From an uncultured Methanoregula sp. (lineage in GTDB: Archaea > Halobacteriota > Methanomicrobia > Methanomicrobiales > Methanospirillaceae): a stretch of DNA of 64,000 nt. The notes below the pieces were generated by a model. That model was not told the origin of the DNA. It saw only the letters and a program-made list of their open reading frames with translations, and did not search any database. The translations under genes were made by a program, and so were the position numbers. This document shows, piece by piece, positions 45,263 through 53,467 of the stretch (the stretch's first letter is position 1; every line of letters begins with the position of its first letter). The stretch lies in contig NZ_OY781872.1 of assembly GCF_963677065.1 (NCBI RefSeq), forward strand, positions 863,419 through 927,418, written 5' to 3'.

Positions 45263-46075
45263 ATGGATCCGCAGGAGCACATCCACATCATCAGCGCGGG
45301 AGACCGCATCCACACAACCTATCCGGCGGTCCTCCAGGATCTCCGGACCGTCACTCACACGTACATCTTTGCTGAAAAAGAGGTCTATACGGATTCGGTC
45401 CGGGACGATGCCAAGAAACGGGCATGGAAGTGGGCCATCCGGGGGGCGATTGATGAAGTGAATGCCATTTCACTCTCCCGGAATATTTCCTGTGCTCTCG
45501 TCTGTATCGATTCTGCAACATTCGATGCCATCCGCGACCCGGTGCTCTCTTTACTCTCGGAACATCCCGCTGCCCGGTTCACGTTCGATATTTCCGCCGG
45601 CTCAAAACGTCTCTCGCTCGGCCTCTTCTCGATGTCGCTCTGGGTCGATGGCGATGCCTATTACGCGTTCTTTAATTCCCCATCCCGGAAAGTTCCGGTG
45701 CCGACCCTCCCTGCAAAGAACCTGCCGGCAAACCCGAATTATCTTGTTATCCTCACCATCCTCTTCCGGAATAAAGAATACGGGAAAAAGGGAGATGTCC
45801 TGATACCTGAAGAGACGCTCTTTTCCGAGACAAAGGCCTGCCGGATCCCGGTCCGGGATGATCCTGAGGATTCCTGCACGCGGGAACTCACCCGGGGAAT
45901 ATTTTCCCGGATGATTTCAGCACTGGTCGGGTGGAACCTCATCCGGGAGGAGACCGATCCGGGGAATGAGCATAAGAAACTTTACAGTCTTACCCCGGAT
46001 GGCGAACTGGCATTATTCATCTATTCCGCCCGTATGAAAAAGCGGGGTGTTGAGGACACCCCCGGCCTCGCGTGA
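45263..46075 (+). CDS. CARF-like sensor with C-terminal winged helix
   Basis: A 270-residue protein. The N-terminal two thirds form an alpha/beta domain starting EHIHIISAGDRIHTTYPAV, with a motif FDISAGSKRLSLGL (residues 107-120) that resembles the N/D-I-S-G-G-T-K nucleotide-binding loop of CARF domains. The C-terminal ~90 residues are a winged helix (TRGIFSRMISALVGWNLIREE). Csa3-like and HFX_2341-like regulators have this plan and some bind cyclic oligoadenylate. No cas gene or CRISPR array is present in the window. Start at ATG 45263 is preferred because homologous sequence begins there. It diverges from the PAS-kinase gene. Confidence 0.55.
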   Translation: MDPQEHIHIISAGDRIHTTYPAVLQDLRTVTHTYIFAEKEVYTDSVRDDAKKRAWKWAIRGAIDEVNAISLSRNISCALVCIDSATFDAIRDPVLSLLSEHPAARFTFDISAGSKRLSLGLFSMSLWVDGDAYYAFFNSPSRKVPVPTLPAKNLPANPNYLVILTILFRNKEYGKKGDVLIPEETLFSETKACRIPVRDDPEDSCTRELTRGIFSRMISALVGWNLIREETDPGNEHKKLYSLTPDGELALFIYSARMKKRGVEDTPGLA

Positions 46076-46165
46076 TACCCGGCCATGTTACAACCTGATA
46101 CACACGGTAATAAAAAGAGAGACCGCCAGCCGGTCATATGAACATTGAGAGCCAAGAACGGATTC

Positions 46166-46966
46166 TTACGTTTTTCCCAGCCGTTTCTCGTCCTCGGCTA
46201 TCCATCTCTCCAGTTGTCGGATGCCCTCTTCGATATCCCTGATCCGGGCCTCGGTTTCTTCAAGCCGGGCTTTTGCCGATGCAATCTTTACGGGATCCTC
46301 AGCGGACGAAAGAAACGTAAGGATATGCCCCCGGCCAATCTGAAAGTTCTCAAGGGCATTCTCAGCTTTTTTCCGCCGTTCATAATTCGCTTCGAGATTT
46401 CTTTGAATCCGGGATCCGGCCTTTGACTGCAGGTGTGGATTTTCTGCATTCACCCGTTCAGAAGCCTCATCAAGGCTCTTCCGGATCTCCTGGATACCCT
46501 CAAAGCAGGATTTCTTGTGTTTTGCAATCATCTCGTGCTTGTACCTGCCGAGCAGGTTGCCCGCATTTTTGAGCGCCTGCCCTCGCTTTGCCAGATCCCG
46601 GATACCCGGTGCCGGGGCGCCGGGAAGAATGCGGGCCTGTTCTGCGAGATTCATGATCTCCTCGCAATGGCCCCGGGACAGGGATTCCAGGACCCCGTAC
46701 TCGGCTTTCTGCTTCTCCTTGATCTCACGGCAGAGGGCATTGAACCGTTTCCAGAGAATATCCCGGTCATTGCGGGCAAGCGGTTTGAGCTCCTTGAATA
46801 ATGCAGTGATATGTTTGGCCTGGTTCCAGAAATCCTGGTATTTGGTGATGACCGCAAGATTATTCCGGATCGGGTTTGCCAGCGCCCAGAGTTTCTGGTT
46901 CTCCCGGTCCAGGAGTTCGGCATTTTCATGGGCGGTTAAAAGCCAGGGATCATCTTCAGGTTTCAT
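46166..46966 (-). CDS. Coiled-coil protein with DUF349-like features
   Basis: A 266-residue, strongly helical and charged protein. A middle segment (LKPLARNDRDILWKRFNALCREIKEKQ) resembles the DUF349 repeat, W-x-x-F preceded by D-x-x-L-W-x-R-F, found in stress-related proteins. The C-terminal third is a long coiled coil. Function unknown. It stands alone, 90 bases from the convergent CARF-like gene. Confidence 0.55.
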   Translation of the reverse strand: MKPEDDPWLLTAHENAELLDRENQKLWALANPIRNNLAVITKYQDFWNQAKHITALFKELKPLARNDRDILWKRFNALCREIKEKQKAEYGVLESLSRGHCEEIMNLAEQARILPGAPAPGIRDLAKRGQALKNAGNLLGRYKHEMIAKHKKSCFEGIQEIRKSLDEASERVNAENPHLQSKAGSRIQRNLEANYERRKKAENALENFQIGRGHILTFLSSAEDPVKIASAKARLEETEARIRDIEEGIRQLERWIAEDEKRLGKT

Positions 46967-47111
46967 AAAAAGCTCGCTTGTTTCAGCCGGGAAATAATTG
47001 CATCTCTATCTGCCCGTACGGCCTTAAAACAGTATCCACTACCGGATTCCCTGATGGTTTCCGGATCGGGGATTCTCCCTTCACCGGCGGGGATTGCCCG
47101 TGCAGGGCGTT

Positions 47112-47294
47112 TCAGGTTATCTCTTTTAAGTTGACGCTGACCTCGTTGGCAATCCGGGTATAGCGCTTCGTGTTCTCCTCGAACTGCTTCTTGCACCAGT
47201 TACAGCAGAAATAATATTTCTGGTTCTTGTATATACTCGTGTATTTTGCATCGTCTTCGTCAACAATCATCAGACATACGGGATCGGTTGCCAT
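47112..47294 (-). CDS. YHS-domain protein
   Basis: A 60-residue protein with DPVCLMIVDEDDA and YYFCCNWCKKQFEE, the YHS domain. YHS domains are small cysteine-containing modules linked to metal handling, often beside P-type ATPases or hydrogenases; no such partner is adjacent here. The start at 47294 follows MATDPVC, the usual beginning of the family. Confidence 0.75.
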   Translation of the reverse strand: MATDPVCLMIVDEDDAKYTSIYKNQKYYFCCNWCKKQFEENTKRYTRIANEVSVNLKEIT

Positions 47295-47493
47295 CAGGAA
47301 TTCTCCATTACTCTTTCAACATCTTTTTCGGATCCCCTATAAAGGCACGGTATTCGGACTGGTCCGATGATTCTATGCAGAAACAACCGGATACGGCAGA
47401 ACACATACTGACGGAAGTCAAGGAATTCATCCCGTAAGCCAACCCCGGTATTTTATGCTTCCGGGCTTCCCAATATGGTACCAGTGATTGATC

Positions 47494-48003
47494 ATGACGG
47501 TCCGGATACTTGTTGCATACGCTACCCGGAATGACTCAACAGCCGAGATTGCAGAGGCAATTGGAAAGGAACTGGAAAAGGCCGGTCCTGCGGTAACGGT
47601 AGCAGAAATATCGACCATCCGGTCACTTGAAGGGTATACCGCAGTCGTGATAGGCGGGCCGCTCTATATGGGAAGAATGGACGGTCCGGTGATAAAATTT
47701 GTAAAAAAGTTCCTTGTGGAACTGGCGGACGTTCCCGTTGCAGTGTTTGCAGTCGGGCTTGCCCCGAAAGATCCAAAACCCGAGGCAGTTGGAATGGCTA
47801 TGGAGGCACTCGCCAAGGCCATAGAACCCCTCACCCCCGTCTCTTCTATCCTGTTCGCCGGCAGACTGGATCCGGCCAGGCTCGGTTTTTTCATGCGCAA
47901 ATTCATGGAGATGGCAAAGATACCGTATGGCGATTTCCGCAACTGGGATGCTATCGCCGCATGGTCCAGGGAGCTGCCGGAAAAGCTGCAAATAAAAAAG
48001 TAG
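47494..48003 (+). CDS. Flavodoxin-domain protein (HemG/protoporphyrinogen oxidase-like)
   Basis: A 169-residue FMN-binding flavodoxin fold with VAYATRNDSTAEIAEAIG as phosphate loop, VVIGGPLYMGRMDGPVIKFV and FAGRLDPARLGFFMRKFM. It matches the long flavodoxin family that includes HemG; in a methanogen an electron-carrier role is more likely. ATG 47494 chosen over the TTG six bases before it. It stands alone. Confidence 0.8.
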   Translation: MTVRILVAYATRNDSTAEIAEAIGKELEKAGPAVTVAEISTIRSLEGYTAVVIGGPLYMGRMDGPVIKFVKKFLVELADVPVAVFAVGLAPKDPKPEAVGMAMEALAKAIEPLTPVSSILFAGRLDPARLGFFMRKFMEMAKIPYGDFRNWDAIAAWSRELPEKLQIKK

Positions 48004-48361
48004 ATGCTCTGGAGAAATCATTCCAACCTGCAAAGCGCTCCCGGGTTTGCGTAACATTTATCATAGGGGGGTCGGGCGGGTACGTCCTGTGCCAGCAAAA
48101 CAGTGAAATGCAGGTAAGCATCGCCGGAAATTTCCTCCGGAATTGGTTGGCTACAAGCCACAACGTATCATTGTACCCATGCGACCCCCCCCAGGGCCCC
48201 TCCCATTTCTAAGCCGGATTTATGTAGTTTTACGGGGTGATTCAAAAGATTGTTCCGGATTTTCCGCTGAGGGGGGTCGCATGGGTACAAAATTGTGCGA
48301 GGGGAGAGAGGGTTATTAAAAAAGGTTTTCCACAGAGCAAAAGGAGATGAAAACCGCGTTT
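48004..48361. other. Intergenic region with a long inverted repeat
   Basis: No gene is visible in these 358 bases. It contains a 20-bp perfect inverted repeat (arms 48171-48190 and 48271-48290), an upstream small palindrome CCGGAAATTTCCTCCGG (48124-48140), and C- and G-runs. Confidence 0.7.
48171..48290. repeat. 120-bp element with perfect 20-bp terminal inverted repeats
   Basis: The left arm TTGTACCCATGCGACC… (48171-48190) is the exact reverse complement of 48271-48290, separated by 80 bases. No coding sequence lies inside. A small non-autonomous transposable element (MITE) or a large regulatory hairpin has this form. No obvious target-site duplication was seen next to the arms, and no other copy was found in the window. 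Confidence 0.75.
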
Positions 48362-48694
48362 TTACTGGAGTTTGAACTCCGCAGCCTCTTTTGAGAGGAA
48401 ATAGCCAAGGATCGTCCGGATGACCACGACCACGGCAAGATTGATGAGATCCTGCTCGGTGGGGGAGAGGAGGGTGGCGAGGATATCAGCTGCGATGAGA
48501 AATTCGAGACCGAAGACAATTTTGTCGGTAAAGTCCCGCCGGATCTGGTTGTAGGTGAAGGATGCCTTTTTCACTTCAAGGAGAACTACCCGGATTACTG
48601 CCCGGAAACCCCCGTATATGATGAGCGCCGCCCCGGCGATCCCCAGAAGGAATGCGCAGAAACTGATAACCCCGGAAATTGCCGGAACTTCCAT
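48362..48694 (-). CDS. DUF1622 membrane protein
   Basis: A 110-residue protein with three predicted helices: GVISFCAFLLGIAGAALIIYG, then a charged loop (FTYNQIRRDFTDKIVFGLEF) and LINLAVVVVIRTILGYFL. It matches the DUF1622 family of small membrane proteins of unknown function. Start at 48694 (MEVPAISG) is favoured over a longer open frame upstream that has no membrane character. It lies next to the 120-bp inverted-repeat element. Confidence 0.75.
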   Translation of the reverse strand: MEVPAISGVISFCAFLLGIAGAALIIYGGFRAVIRVVLLEVKKASFTYNQIRRDFTDKIVFGLEFLIAADILATLLSPTEQDLINLAVVVVIRTILGYFLSKEAAEFKLQ

Positions 48695-48858
48695 GACAAG
48701 ACAGGATCTTGCTATCACATCAACCTTGGGAAAGAATTGGGAGTCACCACTCAGGTATCGGGTTTCTCCAGCCAACAAGAAATGATGGTATCACAGATCC
48801 TCAGCCTGTAGCAACCCCGTCCTGAAAAATCCTTACCCGTGAGTACCGGCTTTGCACA

Positions 48859-49278
48859 CTATTCCTGCCGTTCCTTCGGTTCTGTCGGAAATATATCGCA
48901 GAATTCTCGGAGGGCCGGGCCAAGCACCCGGGTCTTGCCGATGAGCGCTGCTATCATGATCGTATCATAGATTTCGTCCCGGGTTGCCCCTTCCTTTACG
49001 GCAGCACGGATATGCACGTTCATGCAATATTCCGCACCTGCGCTGGCAGCGGCTGCCAGGGAGACGAGTTCCACGATCTTCGGGGACAGATGGGCAGGCC
49101 GGCAGATCATCTCATCGGCAAGGGATGAGAGCGCGAAGTACTCCGGCCGTTCCCGCAGGACCGGCAGGATGAACGGCATACTGCCCAGCATTTTCCGGGT
49201 ATCTTCAAGAATATCGTCGCTGATGGCATCGGCACGGGAGAGAAGTTCCTCAACAACTTTCCGGTTCTCGTCTTTCAT
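48859..49278 (-). CDS. Carboxymuconolactone decarboxylase/AhpD-like protein
   Basis: A 139-residue helical protein of the CMD/AhpD fold with EYCMNVHIRAAVKEGATRDEI, holding the conserved cysteine and histidine (C-x3-H), and LVSLAAAASAGA. AhpD-type members are peroxidase partners; others act on small acids. Only one cysteine of the typical CxxC pair is present. A two-domain relative lies at 57266-58045. Start ATG 49278. Confidence 0.82.
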   Translation of the reverse strand: MKDENRKVVEELLSRADAISDDILEDTRKMLGSMPFILPVLRERPEYFALSSLADEMICRPAHLSPKIVELVSLAAAASAGAEYCMNVHIRAAVKEGATRDEIYDTIMIAALIGKTRVLGPALREFCDIFPTEPKERQE

Positions 49279-49381
49279 TTGTCAGCTCCATGAGGGGTAC
49301 ATTTCTCTCGGCCCAAAGATGCATAAACCATCCGGAATCCATCTGGTTTTTCCCCATTCATCACCAAGTACAGAATATCGG

Positions 49382-49849
49382 ATGAAACCTGTGGACTATT
49401 GTTCAACAGACGCCCGGGACCTCGAACTGATCCGCCCGCTCTGGGAAAAACTCAATAACCACCATCACAGCAGGGCCGGGATCTTCCGGGATCACTACGA
49501 ACGGATGAGGTTTGAAGACCGGAAAATCTTTTTTGAAGGCCTTGCCGGCACCGGCTCACTGAGGGTGGATCTGGCTGTCGATCCGGAGACGGGGAAGTAC
49601 ATAGGATACTGCGTGAGCTCGCTCTCACGGGAAAAGACCGGGGAGATAGAGTCCATCTTTGTTGATGAAGAATATCGTAACCGGGGGGTTGGATCACACC
49701 TGATAACCCGTGCACTCGGCTGGCTGAACGCAGGCGGTTCTGCCAGGAACCGGGTTTCGGTCGGCGATGGGAATGATGATGCATTCAGATTTTACCAAAA
49801 ATTCGGGTTTTATCCGCGGATGACGGTTCTTGAGCAGAAAGTGAAATAA
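49382..49849 (+). CDS. GNAT acetyltransferase
   Basis: A 155-residue protein with the GNAT acetyl-CoA loop VDEEYRNRGVGSHLITRAL (about 95-113) and the C-terminal FYQKFGFYPRMTVLEQK. It transfers an acetyl group from acetyl-CoA to an unknown amine. It starts 103 bases after the divergent CMD gene. No neighbour suggests a substrate. Confidence 0.85.
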   Translation: MKPVDYCSTDARDLELIRPLWEKLNNHHHSRAGIFRDHYERMRFEDRKIFFEGLAGTGSLRVDLAVDPETGKYIGYCVSSLSREKTGEIESIFVDEEYRNRGVGSHLITRALGWLNAGGSARNRVSVGDGNDDAFRFYQKFGFYPRMTVLEQKVK

Positions 49850-49908
49850 GACAGATCCGTTTTGAATCGGAGCAATCACATTCTGGAAAAGGAAGGGCAA
49901 TGCGATCC

Positions 49909-50160
49909 TTACTTTTTTTCCTGAATGACCAGGTACATCCCGGTAAGTGAGGCAAGGATCGCGATAATGTTCAAAATTGAGAGTATATCCGAAGAGACTC
50001 CAGTCGATCCAAGCAAATCAAAGACTGCGAATATCAGGAAGGTTGCCGCAAAGCAATAGCCAAAGGTTTTTTTCCTGAAATAACCGGCATAGACTCCCAT
50101 AAGAAAGAGGACCAGCTCGAGAACCACCGCAAGTGGAGTCAGGACCGCTGAATATGTCAT
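49909..50160 (-). CDS. Small membrane protein, unknown function
   Basis: An 83-residue protein with three hydrophobic segments (LAVVLELVLFLMGVYAGYF, CFAATFLIFAVFDLLG, ILSILNIIAILASLTGMYL). It contains the Gly-Ser rich turn GSTGVSSD. Function unknown. Confidence 0.6.
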   Translation of the reverse strand: MTYSAVLTPLAVVLELVLFLMGVYAGYFRKKTFGYCFAATFLIFAVFDLLGSTGVSSDILSILNIIAILASLTGMYLVIQEKK

Positions 50161-50231
50161 AGGGAAGAGTAGCCCGGATATGCTAATAAACTAATGGCAG
50201 GATGCAGGGAATACACGGGTCAGACTCCGTA

Positions 50232-51836
50232 TCATGTTTTGATCTTAAACCCATCTTTCAGGGTACAGGTTCTGCCATCAGGATTGATGACCGTGAGATC
50301 CCAGTCCCCCGGTGTTGCACTCTGGGGAAGATCGAGATCGAAGATCAGGTGGGTCGGGCGAAGCACCTTGACCCATTCGCCTTCGATATCCTTCTCGCCG
50401 GCATGCTGCAGGAGGACCCGGGTTGTCCCTGTCTCGATAAAACCGGTTCCTTCCAGATCCACATCCTTGTGAGTGTGGCCATGTCTGAGGTTGTCCGGCC
50501 AGACCCACGAGATCGTGAGTGGCGTCGGGGAACTGGAGACCGTTATGTAGCCCGGTCGTGTGAACGGGGTGCTGGTGCCACCCTGGTTGCCCGATTGCAA
50601 CGTCACCGTAAAACTTCCCGTCTTTGTATACCGGTGAACCGGGTTCTGCAGGGTGCTGTTGGTTGTATCCTCATCCCCGAAGTCCCATGACCACACGGTA
50701 GAGCTCCCCGTGGATGTGTCCGTGAACTGGACGGATAGGGGGGCAGTTCCTGAAACCGGAGTGCCGGTGAAACCGGCCACCGGAGCGGGCAGGTTCTGAA
50801 CGATGATATAGCCGGGCTTTACCGCAGTATCGGATCCCCCGGTATCCGATGCGGTCAGTTTTACGGTATAGGTGCCTGCATTCCTGAAAATATGTACCGG
50901 GTTCCTCTGCGATGAGTTCCCGGTATCCCCGTCACCAAAATCCCACAGCCAGGTTGCCGGATCCGGAACTGATGTATCTGTGAACTGCACGGCAAGGGGG
51001 GCCGGACCGGATACCGGTGAACCAGTAAAATCCGCCCTGATCATTCCCCGGACGCACCCGGGCCACGTAAAAGTATCCGTACCGCCGGTTGCATTGGAAA
51101 CCGTCAGGCTCACGGTATAATCTCCGGTTTTTGTAAAGATATGGGACGGATTCTGTTCAACTGTTGTTCCGCCATCGCCAAATGTCCAGTGCCACGCGGT
51201 GACGGGGCCGGTCGATGCATCCGTGAACCGGACTGTTAACGGTACAACACCCTGCCCCGGATCCCGGGAAAAGGCGGCTTTCACTGGATCAGGAGACGGA
51301 GTTGGTGAAGGGGTTACGGTCGGTGTAGGCGTGGGAACCGGAGAAGGAACCGAACCTGCTGCATCTCCCCACTTTGCAAGGAGAAGCTGCGAATTTTCGT
51401 CCACGAGCCGGACTGCCACCTGGCCGGCAGGAACCGACTGGGCGGACGGCGATGCGAGATCGGCCGGGTTGTCAGCAATCCTGTATCCATCCGGTCCTTT
51501 AAAGATATAGAGCGTTTTACCGGGGCTGAACTGATCTACCCCAGGTAATGGCAGGGCCTTGGAAGTGCCATCCGGCGTATCGACATACACACCCATCTCG
51601 TTATAGTGGAGTTTGGGCACATTGAGATAGATGACATCCCCTCCCAGATTGGAGACGTCTATTACATCTTTTCCACTGACGGTCGCGGCACTGATCTTCG
51701 GGGCAATAAATGTTGGTTTGGTGAGGTTTGACAACATACCTGAAGAGAAAAGAAAAACCAGTGCGGCCATGGCAATCACGAGAGCAATAATCAGGATGGC
51801 AGCTATCATCTCGTTGAGCGCGTGATCATCATGCAT
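50232..51836 (-). CDS. Pilin-like surface protein with PKD domains
   Basis: A 534-residue secreted protein. The N-terminal ALNEMIAAILIIALVIAMAA is a type IV-pilin-like segment of archaeal secreted proteins (short charged start MHDDHALNEM). After a DUF-like domain and a proline/threonine linker come three PKD domains (about 187-270, 270-355 and 360-440), each with a WxFGDGGTT/WDFGDGDT type motif, and a C-terminal IPT/TIG-like region (about 440-534). PKD domains bind surfaces or proteins in archaeal S-layer and adhesin proteins. TATA-like GTTTAATATTATT lies upstream (about 51860-51872). Confidence 0.85.
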   Translation of the reverse strand: MHDDHALNEMIAAILIIALVIAMAALVFLFSSGMLSNLTKPTFIAPKISAATVSGKDVIDVSNLGGDVIYLNVPKLHYNEMGVYVDTPDGTSKALPLPGVDQFSPGKTLYIFKGPDGYRIADNPADLASPSAQSVPAGQVAVRLVDENSQLLLAKWGDAAGSVPSPVPTPTPTVTPSPTPSPDPVKAAFSRDPGQGVVPLTVRFTDASTGPVTAWHWTFGDGGTTVEQNPSHIFTKTGDYTVSLTVSNATGGTDTFTWPGCVRGMIRADFTGSPVSGPAPLAVQFTDTSVPDPATWLWDFGDGDTGNSSQRNPVHIFRNAGTYTVKLTASDTGGSDTAVKPGYIIVQNLPAPVAGFTGTPVSGTAPLSVQFTDTSTGSSTVWSWDFGDEDTTNSTLQNPVHRYTKTGSFTVTLQSGNQGGTSTPFTRPGYITVSSSPTPLTISWVWPDNLRHGHTHKDVDLEGTGFIETGTTRVLLQHAGEKDIEGEWVKVLRPTHLIFDLDLPQSATPGDWDLTVINPDGRTCTLKDGFKIKT

Positions 51837-51913
51837 GGGTTGTTAAGACTATCCCGATAATAATATTAAACCCTGACTTTGAGGATTGAAGCCAAAAGGG
51901 TTTTTAAAAAGGT

Positions 51914-52678
51914 TCACCGTTTGACAAGTCCGGCTACATGTTCCCGGACTTCAAGGAAACCGGGATCTGCCACATTCCGCGGGTGCGGGAGATCGACGCT
52001 GACAATATCGCGGATCCTGCCCGGACGGTCGGACAGGACAATGATCCGGTCGCCAAGGTACACCGCTTCTTCCGGGTTATGGGTGACGAGCAGGATGGTG
52101 ATATCGTTCCCGCTGTCGTGGGCAGCAGCACGGATCCTGAGAATCTCGTCCTCCAGTTCCCGGCGCGTGAACGGGTCGAGAGCACTGAACGGCTCATCCA
52201 GCAGCAGGATCCGGGGGCTGACGGCAAGCGCCCGGGCAACGGACGCCCGCTGCTTCATACCCCCCGAGAGCTGGTGCGGGTAGGAACCGGCGAAGGATTC
52301 AAGACGGGTGAGAACCAGCAGACGTTCTGCCCTCTTTTTGATCTCTTCTTCGGGTTGCTTCCGGGATCCAAGCCGGAGTCCGTACACAATGTTATAGTGA
52401 ATAGTCAGCCAGGGGAAGAGAGAGTGATCCTGGAAGACCATAGCCGTCTGAGCCTGGTACCGGTTGTCCTCTCCCGATATCCGGATCGATCCGTTGTCCT
52501 CCTTATCGAGCCGTCCAATGATCCGAAGGAGCGTGGTCTTCCCGCACCCGGAGGGTCCCATGATGCAGAGAATCTCGTTTTTGTGGGCCTCAAAAGAGAC
52601 ACCTGCAAGGGCCGGGCAGGTACCTTCATTCGTGCTGAATGTCCGCGAGACTGTTTCAAGCGTGAGAACAGGATCCAT
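51914..52678 (-). CDS. ABC transporter ATP-binding protein (SsuB/TauB-like)
   Basis: A 254-residue ATPase with Walker A GPSGCGKTT, Q-loop VFQDHSLFPWLT, signature LSGGMKQRASVARAL, Walker B ILLLDEPFSALD and VTHNPEEAVYLGDRIIVL, typical of the nitrate/sulfonate/taurine (NitT/TauT) importer family. It lies downstream of the permease and binding protein, three bases after the permease stop. The cargo may be an oxyanion, sulfonate or pyrimidine-type compound; not decided. Confidence 0.9.
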   Translation of the reverse strand: MDPVLTLETVSRTFSTNEGTCPALAGVSFEAHKNEILCIMGPSGCGKTTLLRIIGRLDKEDNGSIRISGEDNRYQAQTAMVFQDHSLFPWLTIHYNIVYGLRLGSRKQPEEEIKKRAERLLVLTRLESFAGSYPHQLSGGMKQRASVARALAVSPRILLLDEPFSALDPFTRRELEDEILRIRAAAHDSGNDITILLVTHNPEEAVYLGDRIIVLSDRPGRIRDIVSVDLPHPRNVADPGFLEVREHVAGLVKR

Positions 52679-52681
52679 GGC

Positions 52682-53467
52682 TCAGTCCCTCCCCTGCCAG
52701 AAGAAGAGTCGTGCCTGGCCAAGCTGGAAGATCCCGTCAGCAGCAAGACCTATGATGCCGATCACCACCATACCCGCCCCGATCACCTGGAGCTGCCCGA
52801 GATTGTAAGCGTACATGATCAAAAAGCCAAGTCCCTGGCTTGTGCCGGGAAGCATCTCGGCGGCAACCACGCACATCCATGCAAGACCGAAACCAATCCT
52901 GAGGCCGGTCCAGATCTGGGGAAGCGAACCCGGTATGATGACCGTTGTTATCCTTTCGAGCGTTGTTGCCCTGAACATCACGGCCACATCGATCCACGGC
53001 CGGCGGATACTGTGCACTGCATCGATCGTATTGATGAGAATGGGGAAGAGCGCTCCCATGAAGATGATGAAGATGATGGAATGAACGCCGATACCAAACC
53101 ATGCAATGGAGAAGGGGACCCAGGCAATCGGGGGAACCGGCCGGAGAATCTGGATGATGGGATTGAAATAGGCATAGACTTCCCGGGAATAGCCGATCAG
53201 GACACCGGCGGGTATCGCCAGGGCTGCGGCACAGAAAAAGCCGATCAGCACCTTGAATATACTGCTGGCGGTATCGGTAAGAAGCGATTCGCCGCCGAGA
53301 AGCGGTGCCGCCGGGTGGAGCAGGATGACAATAATTTCACCAAGGGTCGGGAGGATATAGGAATTCCCGATGAGAAGTGCCAATGCCTCCCAGATGACGA
53401 GGAGTAAGACAACAAGGAAAAGTCCTTTTGCTGCATGAATGAGTGTGGATCTAGAGATGAGTGCCAT
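52682..53467 (-). CDS. ABC transporter permease (SsuC/TauC-like)
   Basis: A 261-residue membrane protein with five to six helices and the cytoplasmic EAA-like loop ATTLERITTVIIPGSLPQIWTGLRIG, typical of the binding-protein-dependent permease of the NitT/TauT family. It pairs with the ATPase that follows and the binding protein that precedes it; its start overlaps the end of the binding-protein gene by 17 bases. Confidence 0.9.
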   Translation of the reverse strand: MALISRSTLIHAAKGLFLVVLLLVIWEALALLIGNSYILPTLGEIIVILLHPAAPLLGGESLLTDTASSIFKVLIGFFCAAALAIPAGVLIGYSREVYAYFNPIIQILRPVPPIAWVPFSIAWFGIGVHSIIFIIFMGALFPILINTIDAVHSIRRPWIDVAVMFRATTLERITTVIIPGSLPQIWTGLRIGFGLAWMCVVAAEMLPGTSQGLGFLIMYAYNLGQLQVIGAGMVVIGIIGLAADGIFQLGQARLFFWQGRD

